Of a stretch of 11,423 bases of DNA, positions 6,053 to 11,423 are shown in pieces. Positions within the stretch are counted from its first letter, which is position 1, and every line of letters starts with the position of its first letter. Position numbers and translations under genes: made by a program. This DNA is from CAYLHF01 sp964383365. Its GTDB lineage: Bacteria; Bacteroidota; Rhodothermia; Rhodothermales; UBA10348. The DNA is taken from the NCBI GenBank assembly GCA_964383365.1, contig CAYLHF010000058.1, forward strand, positions 1-11,423. Reading direction: 5' to 3'. The notes beneath the pieces are model-generated. The model had not been told where the DNA came from, searched no databases, and was given only the letters and a program-made list of their open reading frames with translations.

Positions 6053-7474
6053 TCAGTGGAGATTCCTGATCGCGATGTGGATCATCGAGTCAAGAAATTC
6101 GGGTCTATAAAATCCTAGTACTACGACAATTCCCAGAAGAGCGAACTGCATAAATGCTTCCATACGAGACGGCGCTGTTGTCGATATCGTCTTTGCCACC
6201 GGACGTCCCAAGAGTAGACCGAAGAAGCCAACACTGAGTACAGCCAGGATATAGAGCAGTAGTATCAGACACAGGACTGCGATCCAGACGTATCCGGCTT
6301 TGATAAATGCAGCAAACGTCATCAACTCGGTAAAGAAGAGTCCTCCGGGAGGTAACGCCACGATGCAGAAGAAGCCCAGCAGAAACAGTAGACCACCCAA
6401 CGGATAAAGCCTCAGATAGCCTCTGTACTCCGTCATTTTCTTTGTACAGAAGAATCGGTAGATCTGTCCCGTCTGAAAAAAGAGACTGGACTTGGCAAAC
6501 GCATGTAGCACCATGTGAAGGACAGCCGCGAATGGTCCCACTCCTCCCGATGCCAGTGCTATCATCGCAATCGCAGCATGTTCAACTGACGAATAAGCGA
6601 GTATCCGTTTGATATTCTGCACCCGGTTCAGATACACGGTCGCAACAATCAGGGACAACACGCCTGTGAGTATCAGGACATGATTCATCCAGAGCGTAAA
6701 CGCTCCACCGGAAAAACTCTCGTAAAAGCGGAAAATTGCTACGAATCCAGCATTCATCAGGACACTCGAAAAAAGAGCGCTGACGGGCGACGGCGTAATA
6801 TCCTTGGCATCGATATCAACACTAAACAGAGGGACCAACCCGATCTTTACGCTGAATCCACTGATGATCAGTACGAAACTAAGTTTTAACCAGGTGGTGT
6901 CCAGGCTGGCGGCGTGACTGCGGATGTCTTCGAAAAACAGGCTCGGAAATCCAGCCTCCTGCCCGGCGAACGCGACAAACAAGATGCCCCCGAAAGCAAG
7001 AGCGATTCCTACCGATGCGACAAAGAGGTATTTCCAGGTTGCTTCAAGTGCGAGTGCATCTCGATGATGATAGATCAGAATGGAAGCCATCAGTGTACTC
7101 GCGTCAAGAAACCCCCAGAGAGCGCCCGCGTGGGTCGTTACAAGTACACCGGCAACGACCGTCAGGAATAGAACGAGTGCCGCGTGATGGGTGACCGTAA
7201 TACGTCTCTCGTCTTCCCGAGATCGGGAATAGACGATGCTATGGACGATTGCTGCGACAGTGATAATCGCCTGGACAAGCAGGAAGATGAAGGCCAATTC
7301 ATCTACACGAAAGTAGTCGAATCTTGTCTCTCCAATGTGAAAACCAGCCCAAACGGTGAAGGCACCGAACAGGATTCCATATAAAGAGAGAACGACCTCC
7401 TGAATCCTTTGTCCAGGGGAGAGAAAGATCGCCAGCGCGATTAGCGGTGAGCCGATGAAAAATATTTCGATCAT
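6053..7474 (-). CDS. hyfF: HyfF-like (NuoM/N-type) antiporter-like membrane subunit
   Basis: The protein is highly hydrophobic, with about 14 predicted membrane segments, and homologous to HyfF and to complex I antiporter-like subunits. I chose the ATG at 7474 (473 residues, MIEIFFIGSPLIALAIFL) because it has GGA 6 nt upstream. The frame stays open to a TTG at 7489 (478 residues). Recognisable HyfF features are ASTLMASILIYHHRDALALE and TWKYLFVASVGIALAFGG (about 125-165), PSPVSALFSSVLMNAGF (about 228-244), NIKRILAYSSVEHAAIAMI and LHMVLHAFAKSSLFF. The TM5 acidic residue, Glu in HyfF, is Asp here (about 124). The channel motif HTWLPDAH is replaced by FSVDIDAK (about 217-224), losing both His residues and the Trp. 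The TM7 Lys (SVKIGL) and the later Lys residues are kept. The likely role is ion translocation, perhaps altered. It is the fourth gene of the operon. Confidence 0.87.
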   Translation of the reverse strand: MIEIFFIGSPLIALAIFLSPGQRIQEVVLSLYGILFGAFTVWAGFHIGETRFDYFRVDELAFIFLLVQAIITVAAIVHSIVYSRSREDERRITVTHHAALVLFLTVVAGVLVTTHAGALWGFLDASTLMASILIYHHRDALALEATWKYLFVASVGIALAFGGILFVAFAGQEAGFPSLFFEDIRSHAASLDTTWLKLSFVLIISGFSVKIGLVPLFSVDIDAKDITPSPVSALFSSVLMNAGFVAIFRFYESFSGGAFTLWMNHVLILTGVLSLIVATVYLNRVQNIKRILAYSSVEHAAIAMIALASGGVGPFAAVLHMVLHAFAKSSLFFQTGQIYRFFCTKKMTEYRGYLRLYPLGGLLFLLGFFCIVALPPGGLFFTELMTFAAFIKAGYVWIAVLCLILLLYILAVLSVGFFGLLLGRPVAKTISTTAPSRMEAFMQFALLGIVVVLGFYRPEFLDSMIHIAIRNLH

Positions 7475-7510
7475 CTTGATTCCAACCAAGAGCCTCTTCG
7501 CAGGCGTACA

Positions 7511-8140
7511 TCAATCATGAAGTCGCGAGAGTTTTTGGACCTCGACGTGGTGGAAGACATTCCCAATCTCATTGACGAACATACCCAGGGCGAGGACACT
7601 GGTAAAAATATCGAGAAGGATACCGGCATTGATGATAATAGGCATTTCACCTCCGACGGCTAAAGCCAGGAGGAAGAGACCGTTTTCCAGTACCATGAAG
7701 CCCATGACGTGTGTTATAATTTTGCGCCTGGTTACGATTATGAAAATGCCCGTATACACCGCAGATAGGGAGGCCGAGAAGTAAACCGCGTTGAACGCCG
7801 GGTTCGGCAATGAATACGCGAGCGAGTAACTGACCACGATTCCGGCGACTACCGCAATCAACGAGAGGAAGTTCGATATGTACGGCTCAGCCTCCCGGGT
7901 TATGTTATTCTTGGAGATAATCACCGTCAGGAAGTACGGAAGCACGAATGCCTTTATGACGAGCGTTTCCATCAGAATGAAAATCAGATTGGCCGTATTC
8001 AGCCCTTTGAGTTCGACCAGCGCGATCACGAAAAGCAATCCCCCCTGGATTGCTATCAGGCTGATGTACGACTTCAGTCGGCTTGAGATAGCGAAATAGA
8101 CCAGCGTACTTGCGAACAGGGTGATAAAGACAGAATTCAT
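7511..8140 (-). CDS. hyfE: HyfE-like membrane subunit with a NuoK-type domain
   Basis: This 209-residue membrane protein has about 7 TM segments and is close in length to E. coli HyfE (216). The N-terminal half carries NLIFILMETLVIKAFVLP (about 51-68) and the C-terminal half HVMGFMVLENGLFLLALAV with LLDIFTSVLALGMFVNEI. The buried glutamates in METLV and VLENG correspond to the conserved NuoK carboxylates that form part of the E-channel next to NuoH. It is expected to link the redox arm and HyfC-like subunit to the antiporter-like subunits. The ATG at 8140 lies 9 bases after the hyfC-like stop with no clear Shine-Dalgarno sequence, so translation probably depends on coupling. The homology is clear although this family is poorly conserved. 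Confidence 0.87.
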   Translation of the reverse strand: MNSVFITLFASTLVYFAISSRLKSYISLIAIQGGLLFVIALVELKGLNTANLIFILMETLVIKAFVLPYFLTVIISKNNITREAEPYISNFLSLIAVVAGIVVSYSLAYSLPNPAFNAVYFSASLSAVYTGIFIIVTRRKIITHVMGFMVLENGLFLLALAVGGEMPIIINAGILLDIFTSVLALGMFVNEIGNVFHHVEVQKLSRLHD

Positions 8141-8149
8141 GGGTCTGGA

Positions 8150-9067
8150 TCAGGATTTACCGGATAACAGAAAAAGTAGGACACTAAAAAAGAGCAGCAG
8201 GGCTATTGCCGTCAGCGTCAGTATATACTGAGCGTTGTGTCTGAGCCGAAATCGCGCCTGGAACGACTCTGTCAACCCGATGGAAACGGCGACTCCGAAT
8301 TCGACAGCTATAAAGAGGAGCGCGTTGGTCATGAGTGACCAGCCCGGTTGAATAAAGAGGTTTGCTATCAACGCGCCGTACATCCCGAATTTCAGCGCAC
8401 CAGCAAGGTGAATCATCGCCAGGTCCGGACCGCTGTAGTCAAGAACCATAACCTCGTGGATCATTGTGAGTTCGAGATGAGTCTTTGGATCGTCGACCGG
8501 CATTCGACTGTTCTCTACCAGTGCGACCTGGACAAGCAGTAGCGTCGCGAGAACACCTACCAACCAAGCGATATCCTGGCCAAAATCTAGACCCGACAGG
8601 ATACCATTCAGCGAAATATTACCCGAGAGTAGCGCGAGCGTGGAGAGGAGGATCAGAAATGCTGGTTCTGCCAGCATGGAGTACAGGGCCTCTCGATTGG
8701 CTCCCATACCTTCAAAGCTACTTCCCGTGTCCAGGGCCGCCAGTATCATCGCAAATTTCCCTACGGCGAGGATATAGGCGAAGAAGAGAAAGTCGCCACT
8801 GAATGAAAGTAGACCTGCTGATTTTCCGAATGGAACGATCAGACATGCCATTATGACGCTCGCAAGATAGATCGTCGGTGCCGTCCGGAGGATGATGCTC
8901 GACGTGTTACTGTAGACGGGCGACTTTCTTGTCAATCGCTTCAGGTCTCTGATGAACTGGAGCAATGGTGGACCTATCCGACCGCTTGAAAAACTCTTCG
9001 TTCGGGCAATTACGCCGTCGAAAAAGAGGGCCGAGAGCAGTATGAGAAAGGGAGTTACGAGACTCAT
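8150..9067 (-). CDS. hyfC: HyfC/NuoH-like membrane anchor subunit
   Basis: This 305-residue membrane protein has about 8 TM segments and is of the NuoH / HyfC / HycD / EchB family, which docks the redox arm and forms part of the substrate cavity and E-channel. Diagnostic blocks are GRIGPPLLQ (29-37), DTGSSFEGMGANREALYS (113-130) and ENSRMPVDDPKTHLELTMIH (185-204) followed by EVMVLDYSGPDLA. The acidic and His residues of these loops are intact (E185, D192, D193, E200, H204, E205). The start codon overlaps the stop of the hyfB-like gene in an ATGA at 9067-9064, a sign of translational coupling. This subunit and the HyfB-like one are the best conserved of the membrane part, which argues that the complex is functional rather than decaying. 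Confidence 0.93.
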   Translation of the reverse strand: MSLVTPFLILLSALFFDGVIARTKSFSSGRIGPPLLQFIRDLKRLTRKSPVYSNTSSIILRTAPTIYLASVIMACLIVPFGKSAGLLSFSGDFLFFAYILAVGKFAMILAALDTGSSFEGMGANREALYSMLAEPAFLILLSTLALLSGNISLNGILSGLDFGQDIAWLVGVLATLLLVQVALVENSRMPVDDPKTHLELTMIHEVMVLDYSGPDLAMIHLAGALKFGMYGALIANLFIQPGWSLMTNALLFIAVEFGVAVSIGLTESFQARFRLRHNAQYILTLTAIALLLFFSVLLFLLSGKS

Positions 9068-11052
9068 CCCAGTACTCCGAAGAAAGTCAGTGTAAGAAGG
9101 AGTAGCATATACACGAAGGCATACAGCACGTAGTGATGTATGTGTCCGGTCTGAATGATTCCAATCCGTTGCAGCAGCAACGTGAGTTTTCGAACCGATG
9201 GGATCAAGACCTTGTGTTCTATCATGTCACGCGGGTGCGTAGCAAACGTCCGGTTTTTCGGAAAGAACTCTGATTTCTCAATCGCCTCAAAGCGTGTATC
9301 GATATCCACTACCGGCGCGGCCAGTTCTACCAGACCGCTTGCGTATGAACTGGCCGTATACTGCATACGCGGATTGGGTACTTCGTAGCCACACCCCCAG
9401 GTCGGTGCATATTTCTGTGCTCCGGCACGAACAACGTACCGTCTGATTAAGAAGACAGCGAATACGATCACTAAGAAAATAACCCCGGCCATTCCGACGT
9501 CAAGAAGGAAGGAGTTATCGACCATGAACGTGGATATTTCTGAGTGAGATAGCAGCGACGTTGCCGGGAGAACCAGTTGAACGGCTATGGCAGGAGCAAG
9601 ACCTACCGCCAGTATGAGTGCCGCGACGACGTACATAGGCACCCTCATCGGGAGAGGCGCGTCGACTACTGTATCAGCAACTTTCGATCGGGGGGATCCG
9701 AGAAAGATGACGCCAAATGCCTTCGTGAAACAGAATACGGCCAACCCTCCGACGAGGGCGAGGCCGGTGACTCCAGCAAGCAGAATAACGGCGAGATCAA
9801 CGGATGCCTTACCTAATGCCTGGATAAGCCCGGTATAGATAAGAATTTCCGAGATGAAGCCATTCAGTGGGGGTAGTCCGGAAATAGCGGCAGCACCGAT
9901 CAGAAATAAACATGCCGTTTGCGGCATCTTCTGAATCAGTCCTCCGAGTCGCTCCAGGTTGAGCGTGTGAGTTCTGAATTGAATGCCACCGGCTGCATAG
10001 AAAAGCAGCGATTTGAACAGGGAATGGTTGAAAACGTGCAGCAATGCCCCCGCGAATGCCAGAGAACCGAGAATGGGAGCTTTCAATCCAAGGGCGACGA
10101 CACCCAATCCCATTCCGATTCCAATAATACCTATGTTCTCGATGCTGTGGAAGGCCAGGAGTCTCTTGAGATCGTGCTGGATGATCGCGTAGATAACACC
10201 CAGAAGCGCCGACAAAATCGACAGAATGAGTAATGCGCTGCCGATGGCAATAAAATCTGCACGGAGATGCAAGATTACACGGAGCATGCCGTAGATGCCA
10301 AGTTTAATCATCACGCCGGACATGATGCCGGAGACGTGGGATGGAGCCGCAGGATGTGCGTGAGGAAGCCAGGTATGAAACGGAATGAAACCGGCCTTTA
10401 TACCAAAACCCACAAAAAAAAGTAATGCCAGGGGCCAGTTCGTGTGCTGTGAGAAGTAGATCGTCAGCGATCTGAAATCCATCGGAAGTCCCGCTCCGTT
10501 CAAAACCAGAAATCCGAATAGAATGAGAAGTGCACCGATGTGCATCTGAACGAGGTATTTGATACCCGCTGACGTGGCGTCCCGGCTTTCCGAATCGAAA
10601 AGGACCAGGATGAAGCTGCTGACAGCCATGATCTCCCACACCAGTAGAAAAGCGAATACGCTCTGAAATACGGTGACCAGCACCATACTCAGGTGCAGCC
10701 AGGCCAGCGAGAAAAGATGAAGGCGCTGCTCCGTTACCGTCGCGTGGGTGTAGTGATCGAGATAACGAAGTGCAAAAATTTCCCCGGTTAAAACGGTGAA
10801 GTTGATGACGAGGATGAAAAAAGCGGAAAGTGCATCCACGTAAATGTCTAATCCGCTTCCCCAGAATGAAATGGGAATGGATATGCTAAACGCCGGTCCG
10901 CTCATCAACACACCGGCAGCGATCCATCCGGAAGTCATGGAAAAAAGCAGTCCATGACCGAGAATAAACCACGGAAGAGCCTTTCGCGGTACGCCGAAGA
11001 ACGCGGCGGGAAGAAGAAGTACGACTATTGTTGATGCGATTAGCAAGTCCAT
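9064..11052 (-). CDS. hyfB: HyfB/NuoL-like antiporter-like membrane subunit
   Basis: This is a large membrane protein, 662 residues from the ATG at 11052. I prefer that start because AGGG lies 7 nt upstream and MDLLIAS begins directly with TM1. The frame stays open to a TTG at 11097 (677 residues; E. coli HyfB is 672). Numbering from the ATG, the protein keeps the proton-path residues: TM5 Glu in LLVWEIMAVSSFIL (about 140), TM7 Lys in GFGIKAGFIPF (about 219), the broken-helix motif HTWLPHAHPAAPSHVSG (226-242), Lys in GVMIKLGIYG (about 250), and LKRLLAFHSIENIGII and HSLFKSLLFYAAGGI further on. The C-terminal region has the HyfB-type CGYEVPNPRMQYTASSYASG block. By homology it moves protons or sodium, driven by the redox arm. 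It is the first operon gene and overlaps the next by 4 bases. Confidence 0.93.
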   Translation of the reverse strand: MDLLIASTIVVLLLPAAFFGVPRKALPWFILGHGLLFSMTSGWIAAGVLMSGPAFSISIPISFWGSGLDIYVDALSAFFILVINFTVLTGEIFALRYLDHYTHATVTEQRLHLFSLAWLHLSMVLVTVFQSVFAFLLVWEIMAVSSFILVLFDSESRDATSAGIKYLVQMHIGALLILFGFLVLNGAGLPMDFRSLTIYFSQHTNWPLALLFFVGFGIKAGFIPFHTWLPHAHPAAPSHVSGIMSGVMIKLGIYGMLRVILHLRADFIAIGSALLILSILSALLGVIYAIIQHDLKRLLAFHSIENIGIIGIGMGLGVVALGLKAPILGSLAFAGALLHVFNHSLFKSLLFYAAGGIQFRTHTLNLERLGGLIQKMPQTACLFLIGAAAISGLPPLNGFISEILIYTGLIQALGKASVDLAVILLAGVTGLALVGGLAVFCFTKAFGVIFLGSPRSKVADTVVDAPLPMRVPMYVVAALILAVGLAPAIAVQLVLPATSLLSHSEISTFMVDNSFLLDVGMAGVIFLVIVFAVFLIRRYVVRAGAQKYAPTWGCGYEVPNPRMQYTASSYASGLVELAAPVVDIDTRFEAIEKSEFFPKNRTFATHPRDMIEHKVLIPSVRKLTLLLQRIGIIQTGHIHHYVLYAFVYMLLLLTLTFFGVLG

Positions 11053-11102
11053 CGCGGGGCCCTGAATGAAAGAACGACCTACCAACGGGTCACTCAAATA
11101 TA

Positions 11103-11159
11103 GATTCCGATACTCCAGCGAATTTATGGTGCAGATCTATATCTGGAACTATCGGGAAT
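11103..11159 (-). promoter_or_regulatory. Competing hairpins just before the hyfB-like gene
   Basis: On the minus-strand RNA, CCGATA (within 11155-11150) pairs with TATCGG (11112-11107), and UCCAG (11147-11143) pairs with CUGGA (11118-11114), giving a 6 + 5 bp helix with a small internal loop. An alternative 5-bp hairpin CAGAU-AUAG-AUCUG (11145-11132) uses the same CAG bases, so the two cannot form together. No U-tract follows, so control of translation or stability is more likely than termination. The structure is read by eye, with no energy calculation. Confidence 0.3.
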
Positions 11160-11169
11160 TCAAACTCGC

Positions 11170-11214
11170 TCACACAAAGAACTGATCGAGATGGTGATGG
11201 AGGTGTTTGTACAT
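11170..11214 (-). CDS. Candidate 14-residue His-rich leader peptide
   Basis: The minus strand has ATG at 11214-11212 followed by 13 codons and TGA: MYKHLHHHLDQFFV. AGG lies 7 nt upstream of the ATG within AAAGGTCAGG, a better ribosome binding site than most genes in this operon have. Four of 14 residues are His, and the ORF is followed within about 15 bases by competing hairpins, then by the hyfB-like gene. This layout resembles amino-acid leader peptides such as HisL, but the downstream genes are not for histidine synthesis. It may be a translational sensor, or a chance ORF. Nothing in the sequence proves translation. Confidence 0.3.
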   Translation of the reverse strand: MYKHLHHHLDQFFV

Positions 11215-11281
11215 AGCCTGACCTTTCTCGCTAAAGTCCGCCTTTCTCTCTCTCTATAGACCGCGTTACTCGTTCGGTGTA

Positions 11282-11300
11282 CACACCTGTCGCAGGTATA
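11282..11300. promoter_or_regulatory. Short imperfect dyad downstream of the terminator
   Basis: ACCTG-TCG-CAGGT forms a perfect 5-bp dyad, extended to about 8 pairs on the minus-strand RNA by G-U wobbles. It lies immediately after the terminator and at the upstream end of the operon leader, so it could be an operator for the operon promoter or a secondary hairpin of the terminator. Confidence 0.25.
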
Positions 11301-11306
11301 CAAAAA

Positions 11307-11339
11307 TAGTCGGGGCGCCCCGGGGGGGCGCCCCGACTG
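11307..11339 (-). terminator. Strong intrinsic terminator of the upstream minus-strand gene
   Basis: AGTCGGGGCGCCC (11308-11320) and GGGCGCCCCGACT (11326-11338) form a perfect 13-bp, very GC-rich stem with a 5-base loop. On the minus strand the stem is followed directly by ATTTTTG, the U-tract of a Rho-independent terminator. The plus-strand side has no T-tract. It therefore ends transcription of the gene whose stop is at 11382-11380, about 40 bases upstream, and insulates the hyf-like operon. Confidence 0.88.
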
Positions 11340-11379
11340 AAACACGGGAGGTGGTACTCTCCGGGTGTGCAACCCATCG

Positions 11380-11423
11380 TTAGTTTTTCGTGATCGTATA
11401 GGTCTCTGTGGGGCTGAGATCTC
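11380..11423 (-). CDS. C-terminal fragment of an unidentified gene, cut by the window edge
   Basis: One minus-strand frame entering from the right edge reads DLSPTETYTITKN and stops with TAA at 11382-11380. A strong minus-strand terminator begins about 40 bases later, which is where one expects it after a gene end. The other two frames run through the terminator stem, which is unlikely for coding DNA. The fragment is too short for a function; the alternating polar and hydrophobic ending would suit a beta-strand, but that is a guess. Confidence 0.45.
   Translation of the reverse strand, partial: DLSPTETYTITKN

Larger units (their letters stand above)
11053..11306 (-). promoter_or_regulatory. 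Operon leader/promoter region upstream of hyfB-like
   Basis: The stretch between the terminator and the first operon gene should hold the promoter and 5' leader. From its upstream end on the minus strand it contains a dyad (11282-11300), a TATAGA hexamer (11258-11253; its best -35 partner, TACACC 17 bp upstream, is weak), a (GA)5 purine run (11254-11245), the 14-codon His-rich ORF (11214-11170) and a set of competing hairpins (about 11159-11103). No known riboswitch was recognised. Confidence 0.45.

Noticed and set aside
3739..11052. Functional group 4 [NiFe] hydrogenase or formate hydrogenlyase
   Set aside because: The large subunit lacks all NiFe ligands, and no formate dehydrogenase or maturation gene is in the window.
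3739..11052. NADH dehydrogenase complex I (nuo) or Mrp antiporter operon
   Set aside because: No NuoE/F/G; gene order and the HyfB-, HyfE- and HyfF-like subunits follow Hyf; Mrp operons lack NuoB/C/D/H-like subunits.
11245..11255. (TC)5 run as a phase-variation tract
   Set aside because: Too short to be clearly hypermutable and not inside a coding frame; noted only as part of the leader.
11160..11372. 70-codon minus-strand ORF at the right end
   Set aside because: It reads straight through the strong terminator stem and U-tract; its Pro/Arg-rich composition comes from the GC stem.

Overview
The window reads as chromosomal DNA of moderate GC from a Bacteroidota/Rhodothermota-like bacterium. 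That placement is an inference. It rests mainly on the 806-residue two-module FtsX/MacB permease with the MLKNY start and NPIVALRYE end common in that group, on the adjacent FGE-fold lipoprotein, and on generally weak Shine-Dalgarno sites. No rRNA, tRNA, CRISPR array, insertion sequence or phage gene was seen.

Layout. (1) Bases 1-53 hold the first codons of a minus-strand gene with a signal peptide, running off the left edge. (2) Bases 54-402 are a divergent intergenic region with a 12-bp tandem repeat, two perfect dyads and a TATAAT box very close to the next start. (3) Bases 403-3637 hold two plus-strand genes: the large ABC-transporter permease and a small SUMF1/FGE-fold lipoprotein. (4) Bases 3638-3738 are a short convergent gap with a 9-bp hairpin. 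(5) Bases 3739 to about 11052 hold a compact six-gene minus-strand operon, in the order hyfB-, hyfC-, hyfE-, hyfF-, hyfG- and fused hyfH/I-like. (6) Bases 11053-11306 form the operon leader, with a 14-codon His-rich ORF and alternative hairpins. (7) Bases 11307-11339 are a strong intrinsic terminator for a minus-strand gene whose last 13 codons lie at 11380-11423.

The main system is the operon. It encodes a complete membrane respiratory module of the complex I / group 4 [NiFe]-hydrogenase superfamily: two antiporter-like subunits (HyfB- and HyfF-like), a NuoH/HyfC-like anchor, a NuoK-containing HyfE-like subunit, a fused NuoC-NuoD/HyfG-like large subunit, and a dicluster ferredoxin fused to a NuoB/HyfI-like small subunit. 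The small subunit keeps every Fe-S cysteine, but the large subunit has lost all four cysteines that would hold the NiFe centre. This matches the 'energy-converting hydrogenase-related' (Ehr) complexes, whose substrate is not established, rather than a working hydrogenase. By inference, electrons enter through ferredoxin-type clusters, pass to the N2-like cluster and on to an unknown acceptor at the former NiFe/quinone pocket, and the reaction is coupled to ion movement through the HyfB/HyfF-like subunits.

Other unusual points are the degenerate channel motif in the HyfF-like subunit, the His-rich leader ORF followed by mutually exclusive hairpins, and the FGE-fold lipoprotein that lacks the FGE catalytic cysteines.
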